Translations under genes and position numbers: made by a program | Part shown: positions 10,330 through 21,600 of the stretch, piece after piece | How the letters are laid out: every line of letters starts with the position of its first letter | Position numbering within the stretch: the first letter of the stretch is position 1 | Source of the DNA: Paracentrotus lividus | Lineage: Eukaryota; Echinodermata; Echinoidea; Camarodonta; Echinidae | Assembly (NCBI GenBank): GCA_940671915.1 | Contig: CALNVZ010000174.1 | Coordinates: 76,145,770 to 76,209,769, forward strand | Length of the DNA stretch: 64,000 nt | Direction of reading: 5' to 3' | Notes under the pieces: model-generated | Databases searched by the model: none | The model's input: only the letters and a program-made list of their open reading frames with translations | What the model was told of the DNA's origin: nothing

Positions 10330-12850
10330 TGGGTAAACTCATAACCGAATTAGCCGCAGAACTTTGTATATTCCTAAGAATGTTACACCAATATCATCAA
10401 AATATATCTCTTGTATCTATCCAAACCTAGTATTTTCCCCAAGTGATTTCCGCGGCTTTTTTGCTGTGTATATCTTTTGGACAATTATAATAGTTTGCGA
10501 CAATGGTCTGTCTTTAAGACAACAATGTGCATATCTGCAAAAAATCTTACATAAAGACACGTTGACTTACGATAACCATTATTGATATATTGCTATGATA
10601 AGTTAGTAAACTATATACATACGATCAAACCGTCGGTCAAAAGATTTATACGAGGAGATAGTTCGTTCCTAGAAAGGCTGCAGTCAAGACAATAACTTAG
10701 GGAAACAAGAGAGGACAGACAACTATGAATGAATAAACTAATGAGTCTTGTGAAGTATATATATTGTAGTCTCTGCCACGCGACCCATCCCTTCGTTTCT
10801 GATCTTTCACAACAATTGAATTACATTTTTCCTAGTGCCCTCGCCCTCCTGAATCTAAGGTCCCCAACCCCTCCCCCCTCCATCCTGGGCAGATTATGGG
10901 TTTAATTAATTTTTAAAGAGTGTTCAATTTAGCCTAACTATATCATGGTAATCTTTTCTCCAATTAAATACAATAAAACGAAGTACTTCGAAGATGCTTT
11001 TTCCTGTTGGTAATACGTGTTCTTCAAACCAGTGTCTTCCAATATGTACATCAAGTGAAGCCCTACCGACGTAACTCTGGCTCTGTAAATTCCTAATCAT
11101 TTCTCTTTACAAATTAAAGTTCTCCTAAATTCACATATGTAAATTTCCCAAAAATACTATGACTTGCAATATCATGAGGGAAAGTCCATCGTAAACGAAC
11201 ACCCTTGTCGATGCGCCATGGAACACCTCCATTTGATTACATAGAGAACTCCGTTTGTTGTATAAACAATCTTGTATGTAGGCTGGATGTATATAATGAA
11301 GCACACAACGAACTTACTCTTCGATCATTGTGACACAATTTCAACCTAAATGGATCCTCGAAATACACAATATATAGCCCTGATATATGACTAACATATA
11401 GGAAAATATTACCTACCAATCAGTTCTAAGGTTAGGCAGAAAACAATCGATATGAAACAAGCTATATGGAGCTTGAGTATCTTTTCTAGACTTTCGTCCC
11501 CATGTACATTGCCATATAGCAACATGGCGATCTTCGAGTCTTCCCCTCATCAAATTTACAGAGAAGAAGATTGTCTATTGAAGAAAATGGCCTACGAGAT
11601 CTAAGAACCAAAGGCAATAGTATTGCATCTACCACAGTTCCAGATGCTGCCCTTTACCAGCGTCCTCCTCAAATGGCTAACCACCAGCTATGGACGGATA
11701 AGCGCGTAACTAGCCTGTTCCAATGAATATATAAGTTAATGACTTCAGCTCCTATCAACAAGCGAGCGACTCTCTCCCACCCCTATAAGATGAATACTCC
11801 ATAAGATAACATGCATGGAATGGATATCACCTTTGATAAGAATACTTTGTACCTTCAAGCATTTATGAGTTACACTAAATGCGAAGATGAACGACGAAAC
11901 TATTTGATATTGAGCAGAGATAAGAAGCAATAAGTTATAGAACCATCTTCTGCCAATAATATTGAATACAGTGATAACATAACTCAAACCATCAATTGTT
12001 AATGTCCAGGATATCTTTTAAATTTCAAATCATAATACGTAGCATAACATCCACTACCTGTATCCAGACTTATATTCGATCCTGCACCGTATGAACAATA
12101 AGAGGATACCTTGCAACTTTGTCAATCAGTTTGGTATGACAAACGATCATCATGACCAACAGAATTAATTATGCAGTACATAAGAAAAATCTGTGGCATA
12201 AAAAAAAACAAGTATGCATTTTTAAGTATTCATGAATTTCGAAAATTTGTCTATTTAACAGAACTACTGACCGCAACTGTATATGAATACAGACCAGTAA
12301 ATTTCCAACCAACTGTCTTGCGCTTTGTAGTATCCTGAATATAGGAATAGAAATATCCTAAATTTGAACTATCTTCTTCTTTTTCATTAAATTGCGCGTA
12401 TATAAAGACAAGCTTGTATACTTGAAATAAGTAAAAGCAGCACGCTTCTCTTGAACCAAATGCAATTCAGATTGTTCAGGGCAGAGAGGCATTCGGCAAT
12501 ATATAATGATCACCTGTCGTTTATGTCTATTGAAGAGTAATGAAGAACTCGAGATCTGGCAGACTAATTCTAATTAAGGGTATTCATACAATAAAATGCT
12601 AAGAGAGAGAGAATAGATCGCACTAAGTAAGTATCTAGATCAAAGTATCTATTCAGGATCTCGACGTACAATGGAAATCAGTTAACTTGTAACCTAATAT
12701 TGACTCTATAGACCACATGTCTTTTCCGCCCTTAATTAAAAATCAAAAGCCAAGAAAAATTCATAACGCCACATGTTGCAAGATGAAATTAGAGAGCTTC
12801 TCTCCGTATCCTTCTATTTCATCTTATGATGTCATGACGACTTTACCACC
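10330..12850. repeat. GPCR-bearing repeat block, copy 3, highly diverged
   Basis: Same orientation and order as copy 2, with an offset of about 3.8 kb. The receptor anchor CCACCAGCT at 11681 corresponds to CACCAGCTG near 7862, and the 'ACCATTATTGATATATTGC' segment near 10577 corresponds to one near 7170. Divergence is high and indel-rich, so the right edge (about 12850) is approximate. Beyond about 12900 the sequence is no longer similar to the other copies. Confidence 0.5.
10480..12000 (-). pseudogene. Class A GPCR remnant, copy 3
   Basis: Recognised mainly by DNA-level collinearity with 6990-8196. Matching parts include CCCATGTACATTGCCATATA near 11500 (copy 2 near 7700), CCTTTACCAG...CAAATGGCTAACCACCAGCT near 11650-11690 (the loop 2/TM3 end of copy 2) and ATAACATGCATGGAATGGAT near 11805 (start of TM2). 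An uninterrupted receptor frame is absent. A hydrophobic minus-strand stretch at 11985-11870 lies where TM1 should be. The remnant is longer than copy 2, with extra AT-rich sequence at about 10870-11450. Pseudogene or error-rich copy. Confidence 0.4.
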
Positions 12851-12906
12851 GTAAAGTGAGAATAATACTTTGCGACATAATCTAAAGAGACGACCTTACG
12901 CGAGTA

Positions 12907-13101
12907 TTAACACAATTTTAGAAGGTTCACAATATCGCTGCGTCGTCTTAGCTTGTGCGGCGAAGTCATAGATGAATATAGCTCATCTAGTTCAAAGTCT
13001 AACGATAGGTTCCGCGACGTTTCTTTATAGAGACAAGGGGGTGACACGCCGCGTTTGGGCTTATCGGAGGCGACACGTACGGCGGATTTCATTTGGAACA
13101 T
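12907..13101 (-). CDS. Possible small protein or coding exon, 64 residues, unrecognised
   Basis: The minus strand has an open frame of 64 residues starting at Met, immediately preceded by an in-frame TAA. It contains a basic Ser-rich N-terminal half, an acidic stretch (SLDFELDELYSSM) and a basic amphipathic end (KLRRRSDIVNLLKLC). About half of the third codon positions are G or C, clearly above the roughly one third GC of the surroundings, and Pro/Arg/Ser/Leu use looks protein-like. A possible acceptor (TTTTCCTTAACAG) lies about 40 bases upstream on the same strand. I recognise no family, and a chance ORF overlapping an opposite-strand ORF remains possible. Confidence 0.25.
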   Translation of the reverse strand: MFQMKSAVRVASDKPKRGVSPPCLYKETSRNLSLDFELDELYSSMTSPHKLRRRSDIVNLLKLC

Positions 13102-13249
13102 TTATTTATTTCAGCCAGACATTGATTCTTGTCATTTCTGTTAAGGAAAATCCTCATGCGACCAACGCTAAGACTGCGTGGGATTATTTCACCGAAAAGA
13201 AATCCCAGTTACAAATGTCGCCTACTTTTCTTCTTCTAATATGCTAATC

Positions 13250-14100
13250 TCATCTGATAAGCTGCCCCAGTGATGCCACGCCCTTAAACACCCCTTGCTT
13301 TCCTCAATGCAAGCAAGAATGGTACGACCCGTTTAGCGGCCTGGCATCGCATAGCCAAGTTCCCATCCCAAAATCAGACGGAGCACAATGTGTGTTTGAT
13401 CCTTCTTGATTTTTTAAAAATGACGTGGTGGTTTTTTTCATCCAATAAGAGATAATTTATAATATCAACATATTCCGGAATGAACTGAAAAACTTGAAAT
13501 CTTCTTCCGTTGGTGAAATAATTAGCCCGCTCCGGCAAGAAACATTTCAGATAAAGCCAGCAAGCCTATTCAGGTTCAAAAAATTCAATACCACAGAAAA
13601 CTTTGACAAAAATTGAATGAATTTCAAACAAAAAAATTGGACGGTTGCGGACTAAAAGAGCAAAATATCGTGATTTTCATATCACCATAAAAGAAGGAGC
13701 AGTTAATTTTCTAATACTTTTCCGTGTGTGAACTAGGCCCCATCGGATCCAAAAAATCGATGATGGTTGAAAAAAAAGACGAAAAAATTAGAGGAAAATT
13801 GTACCGTTTTGCAGCTTTTTTTAGCGGCGCGCGGTGTGTTTGTAGGGGTTGACGCTTAAGTGTTAGGGTAAAATCCATATTTCTTATCCAATTTTGATGA
13901 AATTTTTAGTGTTGTGCTTTCTACATTTTACTTTATTTTTCTAAACATACATACTCCAGCCTGGAGGAGTCCTTTAAGACTAGAGCTCAACAATTGTAAC
14001 ATGTACAATTATCGGTGGTATGTACTGATTTGTGTAATGCGAAAAAGTCTATAACGATTAACACGTAGACGGCAATTTGAGATTTTCAAATATCGCTTTT
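13250..14100. other. Intergenic DNA, no gene seen
   Basis: Mostly AT-rich. A small GC-rich patch at 13825-13850 contains GCGGCGCGCGG. No convincing coding or repeat structure was found. Confidence 0.4.
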
Positions 14101-14720
14101 CAGTTATATGATAATAACTTCTCATGACAATATGGATGTCACGTAGGCCTATACGTAGAAAACTGTGACGTCATAAAACGCAAATCGGAATTTTGAGTTC
14201 AGACGCCATTATGGTAACGTTGCCGTTGAGTAAGAAAAGAGAAGTGAAATCGCATTAACAACAGATATTCTATCCAAAATTGAAAAAAATTCGCGCGCGC
14301 GTAGTTCTAACTTGAACGGACGCTTATTTCGTTATTAATGGTCTAAAAATAATGCATATGGTGTCGAATTGTTGTAAATTTTATGGCAATTTCTTTAAAA
14401 GTATAAAATCGATGATTTAATGCAGCATTCGTACCCGACACGCAAATTGCGCTCAAAATGCTTAGAATGACCTGAAATGTACTGTAATTGAGCCAAAAGT
14501 AATTTTGAACATTTTAATTTTTTCCGCGAGCGTAATTTCTGTATGCGAGCGCGTATACACGCGCAACATGACCCAAAAGATGCGCTTCAATTTTAAGTTT
14601 ATTTGTACTAATATGATTAATTTATGATTATTAGAACTGTGAAGTTATTTTGCAAAATGGCGTCTAGATGACGTCACGTGATTGAGATCGAAAAAAAAAT
14701 AAGTTAGTGCTCAGATTTTA
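14100..14720. repeat. Dispersed repeat with GCGCGCG-type motifs
   Basis: Contains alternating-CG motifs (TTCGCGCGCGCGTAG near 14290, GCGAGCGCGTATACACGCGC near 14548) in otherwise AT-rich DNA, with TGACGTCA-like sites near 14167 and 14669. Style and spacing resemble 62500-63200 at the other end of the window, suggesting one dispersed family. No ends or terminal repeats could be fixed. Confidence 0.35.
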
Positions 14721-15655
14721 TGATGATCCTAAAAACAAGACAAAACAAATATGTCCTCTTTTTAGAGATAACTAGAGATTAAAATTCCAGATATCGCTTA
14801 CTGAATCATGTCTCATGATTTTATTTGATTGTAGAAGTAGTTTATGTTTACACGTATTTGCATAGAAAATTGAAAAATTATATATCTTAGCAGTTTCAGG
14901 TACAAGATAATCTTAGAGTTAAAATAACCATAACATGTAAAGTAACTATAGTCATTGAATTGCCCTCATTCATTTTCAACATTTTGTACTGAACAAGGCT
15001 GATGAAATTTTCAATCACACAAAATAGGCTGAATGGTGACAAAGGAGGAATCCAGTACCCTAATAATGAAATCCGAAGTCGCCATGTAGAACCCTGTCTA
15101 AAGTAAAGACTATCTGGAGTTGAATAGTCTAACACGTGTTAAGCGATGTAGCATGTTCAGCAGAACCTATACCTTATTACATCATTTGGACGTCCACTCA
15201 ATTCACATTGAACAAAATAAAAAGTCAAAAGGTGAACTGCAGTAGTCAGCCTGGACATTAAATTAAAATAACCATAATTTTGATCGCTCCCGATAGAACT
15301 ATAAAAACTAATTTTTAAATATACGTCTATATAATTAATATCATAAAATATGCAATTATGAAGAGAGAGAAAAATTGCTCATAATAAACAACAAACAAAC
15401 CAAAATTCCCCGAAAAAAGCATTTTCAAAATTATATTATGTTGCTTACTTCCAAAAAAAAAGAAGAAATTTGAGCATAAAACTTATTTAGTTACTGATCT
15501 AAATTCATATTTGAAAACATTAAACAAACCGAAGAGAAAAATGGGGTTAGTCGAATATTGATTTAATTAAAGAGAAATACAAACTAGTGCTTTTGCAGTC
15601 ACTATTTCACATACAGCGTGTATATTAAATGTAATAACTAATAAAGACCTATATA
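14721..15655. other. AT-rich intergenic DNA up to an assembly gap
   Basis: A and T runs and short open frames only. Nothing is recognisable. Confidence 0.45.
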
Positions 15656-15680
15656 NNNNNNNNNNNNNNNNNNNNNNNNN
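15656..15680. other. Assembly gap of exactly 25 N
   Basis: Twenty-five ambiguous bases between ...CCTATATA and ATATTATTTT. The length equals that of the second gap at 29145-29169, so it is a placeholder and not a measured distance. Confidence 0.99.
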
Positions 15681-15883
15681 ATATTATTTTAATTGTTTAT
15701 TTCCAGTTTATTATATACCAGGATGGCCCTTCTTCAGTTACATGAACTTGCTATCCATGAGCCGTCCCTGATCATTAAAAAAAAAAAAAAGCATAAAAGA
15801 AAGAGGGTAGAGAGAGAGGGAGAGTATCTGTGCGTTGTAGTGCTTTGGGTGCAGTATTGTAAAGTAAGGGTGTTGTGTGCTAC

Positions 15884-15967
15884 TGTGTGTGTGTGTGTGT
15901 GCTGTGTGTGTTGTTGTGTGTGTGTGTGTGTGTGTGGCGTGGGTGGGTGGTTGGTGTGTGTGTAGTG

Positions 15968-16000
<33 letters not shown>
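15884..16000. repeat. Imperfect (TG)n microsatellite
   Basis: About 115 bases of TG repeats interrupted by CTG, TTG and a GGCGTGGGTGGGTGG segment. Open frames on both strands here (Cys-Val and Thr-His runs) are artefacts of the repeat. Confidence 0.97.
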
Positions 16001-16001
<1 letters not shown>

Positions 16002-17660
16002 CATGGGAGGCGCTGTAAGAGAGAAATAGAGAGAAAGAGGTGAAAACGATGCAAGAAAATAATGTCATAGGAGAAATAGCAGGACAATTCTTTCTTTTCT
16101 AAACAATTATTCCTTATAAACATGTATAATCTTCTCTCTGGGACGGATATAAGATGATTAACATGTCTATTGATATCAGTATGGATGGGTTACGGCTTTG
16201 TAGATTATCTACAATCTAACTAATAGATGTGACGGTACATCAATAATAATGATTTCTCGTATTCATTTTAAAGCTATTAACACGTTTTAGTTGATGGATT
16301 TCATATAGGGCGATAGCCAAAATATTAATGTATTTCCTTCTTTTATGATTTATTACGGCCTGTCCATTTCATTGAGCAATAATCTTGATAGAAATAATTA
16401 GCGTCAAAACTACCGATTAGGGCAAAATGTATGGGGTGAAATGTCTTCGGTCCCATTTTACTGCAGAATCAGAGAAGAAACAAATGAGATGAAAAGTGCC
16501 TTTTTTTTTCAAACCTACCTATGAAGCAACCGAGACGGGTTCAAGGTATGTTTGAAAATAAATGTTACTTGGCTTCAAGAGAGCGAGAATGAATGAGCGA
16601 GAAAGACTAGAGACACAGGGAAAGATAGAAAAATGGGAGAGGGATTCAATGCATGAGCCGGTGATATGATTCTAAATTAAGTAGTAACTGCTTAAATGCT
16701 GACAATTTTAAAACGTTAAAAGAGAAAGAGATATTGCAGAACGTTCATTTCAACCATCAAAATACAGGCAAAATATATTATGCTAAATAAATGCATGGTA
16801 AGCTTGAAGGGGAAACTAAATAATGCAATAACCTCATCCGCAATATGCAAAATGATACATGTATAAAAGATTTGCAAACTGGGGAATTCACTTATTTTTA
16901 GCTGTTGTGATTTTTTCTTTTGCTGTAATAAGATGGATAATTAAAAAAAAAACTATTTAAAAAAAGAAATCATGTCAAACCCTTAGATACCATGCTACTG
17001 CAAGGAGCAAAAATAAAACTTTTTTTTTGTCTGGAGTGCATTCATATCATGGTATTCTTGAATATTGATAAGTTGAGTTTTCTTCTTCTTTTGACGCCCT
17101 CGGACCCTAAATTTTCCTGAATTCGTAGTTAGTCATATTGAGTCGACTGACCCTCAAACTTACACCCGACCAATTTAAAGAGCACACTAGTATCCCGAAC
17201 TAGTAATAGTTGGACTTGAAGGTAGGACTGTAGCTGCACCCTTAATACTAATTAATGTATTAGCACTCTTCGTGAGAGTGGGCAATGTGGTAACGCGATA
17301 AGATGACGGGAAATCTGTGGAATTACACTCCTGCGACAAATTGAACATGAAAGCACTTCGTGTTGCATTTTGGACGTTAAATAAGACAGGACAGGAATCG
17401 ACTGAAGCCAGGGGCATATGCATTAACAAAAAAGCAAGTTCGGGAACAATATTCCGACTGAAAGATATTCTTTTAATCAATGCGACAGTTTTTAGTGTTG
17501 GCACGTATTTTAAATTCTACTTTGGGGTTTAGTGACACACGTTTCATTCGTTAAACTCTAGTATAAAAAAATGAACGATGTGTGGATTAATTTTCCATGG
17601 ACCATGACCAGATATACTTTTAACTTAGCCTAAACCACGTAAACTCAGGTTTGAAATCGG
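16001..17660. other. AT-rich intergenic DNA
   Basis: No gene or bounded repeat was found. The opposing frames at 17187-17532 overlap each other on both strands and lack motifs, so neither is supported. Confidence 0.4.
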
Positions 17661-17661
17661 A

Positions 17662-17850
17662 TTTTTTTTTTTTTTTTTGAAAAAGTTTTGGCATCTAAAT
17701 GACTTATGAGGGGTTTGTTTGTGTTTGTTGGCTGTTTTTGTTTTCAGGGTTTTTTTTGGTTTTCTTTTTTTGTTTTTTTTTTTTTTTTTTTTTTTTTGTT
17801 GGGGTTTTTTGTTTTTTTGTTTTTGTTTTTGTTTTTTTTTTTTTTCTTCT
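17662..17850. repeat. T-rich tract with G interruptions
   Basis: A run of 17 T at 17662, then from about 17740 to 17850 almost pure T with single G or GGGG interruptions. Open frames here read as Phe runs and are not genes. Confidence 0.9.
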
Positions 17851-18015
17851 TCTTTTAATTCTTATTTTATGTTTTTCATTTTTTTGCAAATTTTAAGATT
17901 TTTTATCTATTATTTATAGTTGAATCTAATATTGTACTTACAATAATAACTGCCCTTGATAAATTTTTTGAATTTACAAGCCAGCCGTTAACCATTTGTT
18001 TTAAATTAACTACTA

Positions 18016-19007
18016 CACTGTCCGTCATAAGGTGGATATTTTTTTTGCTCGCTATAGTGAACATGATTTTCTCTGACTTTAATTTCTTGAATATGTTTGT
18101 CCGCTGCCTTTTTGCTTTTTGGAAACTGTGCTACATCTTGGATTCTCCACCCCTTCACGTGGACCTATTTTTCAAAAAAGTTTTGTTCAACCCCGTGGAT
18201 GCCCATTTTGTCATTTTTTTCTCTTTTTGGGCCCCTTTTTGTTTTCTCCGGCCGATCAAGCCCCCCTCAGTCCTACCTCCAGGGAAACACGACCGAGGTA
18301 TACTGTTTATATTGTTCTTTAGTTAATCTATATTTCTTGGGACAGGCTTAAGCGTCTTTGTCTAGGGAGGGGTTGAAGCTAAAACGGAGATGCGTTGAAT
18401 AATTCGAATATTTTATACTTTTTATTGCTGAAAACAAAGAAATGAAAACCACTTAAACCCCTTAAAATATCATCATTTCCCCCTTAATTTGTTTGCCTTG
18501 ATGACAAGGCTGTAAATAGTTCATTATGATAATATTTTATTTTTGATTTAGTAGTGTTGAGATTTTACAATCCAATTTAGGGAAGATAAATATTTCCATG
18601 GTGTAAAATGATAAAATGAATGTTGAACCCCAATCAAAATAAATTTTGACCCCTCCCCTAGACAAAAGAGTCGAGCCTGTAACCATAAATCTAGATTTAA
18701 TTTAGAGAACCATAACAAATCTCCACCTCAGACGTGTTTCCTTGAGGTAGGACTGAGGGGTCATTGGTGGGTTGCGTGAGCAAAAAAGGGCCCCCGAAAT
18801 AAGAAAAAATGACAAACAGGGCCATCTTCTGGGAGGTGACAAACTTTTTTGAAGAAAAATCCCCGGGAAGGGTTAAAGGAACGTCCAAGATATACCCAGG
18901 ATCCCAGAAAGTGAAGGCGGTGACAAACACATTCAAGAAATTAGTAATGGAGCAACATAATGTCGCTTGAGCCAGAAAAAAATATTCCACCTTTATGACG
19001 AACAGTG
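18016..19007. mobile_element. 992-bp foldback element, TA-flanked, with diverged arms of about 370 bp
   Basis: The left end CACTGTCCGTCATAAGGTGG matches the reverse complement of the right end (CACTGTTCGTCATAAAGGTGG), and the site is flanked by TA on both sides (18014-18015 and 19008-19009). The inverted similarity continues inward for about 370 bp: TTTCTTGAAT-TGTTTGTC, TTCAAAAAAGTTTGT, CCTCAGTCCTACCTC and GGAAACACG are found on both arms. It ends near the pair CTAGGGAGGGGTTGAA / GACCCCTCCCCTAG. About 260 bp of spacer lies between the arms. The arms are visibly diverged from each other. This is a Tc1/mariner-style MITE or foldback by its TA flanks and CA ends, with no transposase inside. Similar short ORFs on the two arms follow from the inverted repeat. 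Confidence 0.8.
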
Positions 19008-19049
19008 TAGTATCTCCATGCTTCAACATCTAGGATGTGTAATGATATA

Positions 19050-19482
19050 CAGACTGTATCAAAAAAAAAATCATATGGTACAGTCGGGAAAAAAATAATT
19101 TAGGTACAAAATCTTCTCAAATGATGTAAGTATGTGGTACCAAATTAAGGCCAAAAGATGTTTCTTGCTGATGCGCTTTGTTTCAAATAATTTGCTTTTA
19201 TGGAACAAAAGTTATGCTAATTTTTGTGTGAAGACATAAGAATTGACTTTACACAAATCCATTGTTCTTATACGTTCATTTTAAATTCTTTTCTTTTTTT
19301 TATTATTATAGAAAACTAATCATATCTGAAGGTCTACAGCACTAAAATGAGATTGTTTTTAAAATTGCAGACGAAAGCTTATTTCTCCTGCTCTGAGGAA
19401 ATACTAAGCATTTCCAGGTCATGATTAATCTTCATACAATAAAAAAAAATCCCAACTGTACCATTTTAATTGATACAGTCTG
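19050..19482. mobile_element. 433-bp TIR element, TA-flanked
   Basis: The left terminus CAGACTGTATCAAAAAAAAA, followed by ATGGTACAGTCGGGA, is inverted at the right end as TCCCAACTGTACCATTTTAATTGATACAGTCTG. This gives terminal repeats of about 40-45 bp. TA precedes (19048-19049) and follows (19483-19484). The interior is AT-rich with no long ORF. It lies 43 bp to the right of the previous element. Confidence 0.8.
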
Positions 19483-19614
19483 TATTATGATTTAAAACAG
19501 CAATATGATATTCTTTTCCATTCTCTTTATTTGAATTGTTTAGTGATTATTCCCTTCGATAGACTCATGAATAAGGTACATAGGCGCCGTAAATAGTGTT
19601 CATAACTGGGCCTA

Positions 19615-19945
19615 CACTGTAAAAAAAATATTTGTATTTTTACAGCAAATCTGCTGTCAGCAGAGTCTCCATAAAAAAATGTAATTTAAAAAACAGTTTT
19701 GTTGTAAATTTCTCCTGCAAATAATTACATGAGAAATACAAAATATACATCAGGAGTAACACATTTCGTTCCGTTTTAACCAAATATGTACGCTATAGAA
19801 CTCTAATGAATTTTTTCCCCTTCTCAGTCTTTCATAAATTCTTAGACGAGAAATTTACAACAAAACTGTTTTTTAAATAACATTTTTTATGGCGACTCTG
19901 CCGACAGCAGATTTGCTGTAAAAATACAAATACTTTTTTAAAGTG
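19615..19945. mobile_element. 331-bp TIR element, TA-flanked
   Basis: Terminal repeats of about 100 bp. The left CACTGTAAAAAAAATATTTG...ACAGCAAATCTGCTGTC...CAGAGTC...AACAGTTTTGTTGTAAATTTCTC is inverted at the right end, finishing ...AGCAGATTTGCTGTAAAAATACAAATACTTTTTTAAAGTG. TA flanks are at 19613-19614 and 19946-19947. About 120 bp of loop separates the arms. Non-autonomous, no ORF. Confidence 0.85.
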
Positions 19946-19947
19946 TA

Positions 19948-20433
19948 TACTACATAGCAGGAACGGATCCAGCCTCAGTTCATTCAAAAGATAGTATCGG
20001 CCTATGCCCAAACATAACAGAGCTGCCATTTTCCCTATACAATCGGACCCGCACAATCTATTGGGAGAGTGGATGTTGGATCCCGCTACTGTAAAGTGTG
20101 ACTGGGGCTTTGTATGAAGGTCAATAAAAGCGAGCGTGTTGCCATTAATTTCGATATACTCTAGGACACTTGACTCAAGTTTAAGAAGCGCATGAATCAT
20201 TTTCATTGGCTCTTAACGCCGGAGTTAAGGAGGATCCTCAGAAGAGTAATGCTCTTGGAAAGAGACTTCGCAAACACTTAACTCTATCAACGGGGAAGAA
20301 TCAAACAGAAAGATAAACCTGCTCTTCTTTATCATGTCTACTATGTTCTTACTGTACAATACGGCTATCCTTTTCTTTAAAAAATCTTTTAATTCCCCCC
20401 TCCATTTCCCCAGTCTAACTCCGTTTTTTTTTT
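19948..20433. other. Intergenic DNA, no gene seen
   Basis: No repeat or coding signal could be supported. The minus-strand open frame at 19832-20206 runs into the neighbouring TIR element and is not gene-like. Confidence 0.4.
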
Positions 20434-20456
20434 CTCTCTCTCTGTCTATCTGTCTC

Positions 20457-20517
<61 letters not shown>
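20434..20517. repeat. (CT)n microsatellite
   Basis: About 80 bases of CT repeats with a few TATC/TGTC interruptions at the left. Confidence 0.98.
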
Positions 20518-20519
<2 letters not shown>

Positions 20520-20750
20520 TGTATTGTGTTCTGCTATCTGTACCAGGTACGTACCAGGCAAAAAACGGGCCCCTCCAAACCAATTTTTTTTTTTTCCCTC
20601 TCGTTCGTTTTTCTGAGGCAATATTCCGTTGTTTCCATTCGTTATTTTAACACTTCCCTTGGTATTTTCATATTTCATTCTATCGTCTTTGATATTTTCG
20701 TTATTGTATGTTTTGTTCTTTTCTTCAATGAAACATTGAAGAAAAAAAAG

Positions 20751-20754
<4 letters not shown>

Positions 20755-20789
<35 letters not shown>
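20755..20789. repeat. Poly-T run of 35 bases
   Basis: Uninterrupted T tract directly after GAAAAAAAAGAAAA. Its left neighbour contains a short inverted repeat (TTCTTCAATG / CATTGAAGAA). Confidence 0.95.
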
Positions 20790-20790
<1 letters not shown>

Positions 20791-21060
20791 TGTTGATTTT
20801 TTATTTTTATTCTTATTATGCTTTCAAATACTGTTTTCCTTATTTTCCTTTTATTTTGTAACCACTATAATGAAACGTGGGATTGTTATTCATTTTATAA
20901 AAAGTTATAATTGTAGTTATTTGTACAATGTACATATTTCTCGTTACATGCTTCTAACACTGCAAAACTGTATCCGCTTTCAGATATCACGATTCATCTG
21001 TTCAGAGGATGATTTCGAATGACTTGTATCATTGTCCGATATGTAATTGTCATCATCATA

Positions 21061-21600
21061 CACTCTAAAAACTGAATTGCTAATTTCTGGGTGCTCATAT
21101 AGTGACTGCACTTGAAGTGCTATATCAGCACCTAAAGTGCTATGTTAGCACTTGCCCAAGTGTTAATTTATCAACAACAAAAACGTTCAATGTCGATATG
21201 GGATTCGCACCGGATTCCACCTACACATGGAAGAGTACCGCTTCCAATATACCAACGGAGATCTCGCTAACTGGATTTAGTTATGACAGCATAGCAGATG
21301 ATTATGGCAAATTTGAAGAAAGTTCATTATGCAACAACATGATCTGCTAGCTATCGTGAGATGTGAATTGGTCTAACGTGCTCGTCAGCGCTTCTCATGC
21401 AGGCGACCCAGGTTCGAATCCCAACGATGTCACGCCGTTTTTTGCCCATTTTTGCTGAAAGTTCAGCTCACGTGAAAGTGCTAAAATAGCACTTTGAGTG
21501 AAGTTAAACAGCACTTTGAGTGCAGTCACTATGCAAGCTCTATAAAAGTGCTGATTTCAGCCTCTGAAGAGCTAAAAACAGCACTTCAGTTTTTAGAGTG
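21061..21600. mobile_element. 540-bp TIR element containing 'AGTGCT' subrepeats and a tRNA-like B box
   Basis: The left end CACTCTAAAAACTGAA matches the reverse complement of the right end TTCAGTTTTTAGAGTG exactly, with TA on both sides (21059-21060 and 21601-21602). Subterminal DNA on both arms is full of short GCACTT / AGTGCT motifs in opposite orientation and a shared TAGTGACTGCACT. A perfect Pol III type B box (GGTTCGAATCC) is at 21411-21421, about 50 bp after TGGTCTAACG, which resembles a degenerate A box. It may therefore have captured part of a tRNA-derived sequence. No transposase. Confidence 0.8.

Noticed and set aside
15693..16123. Open frames on both strands across the TG tract (Cys/Val and Thr/His runs)
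   Set aside because: They arise from the dinucleotide repeat, which is open in several frames, and have no non-repeat domain.
18045..19029. Two similar ORFs on opposite strands as a gene pair
   Set aside because: They are the two arms of one inverted-repeat element, so similarity is expected without coding function.
20334..20861. 175-residue frame with Ser-Leu and Phe runs
   Set aside because: Most of it is the CT tract and the poly-T run; the remainder has no motif.
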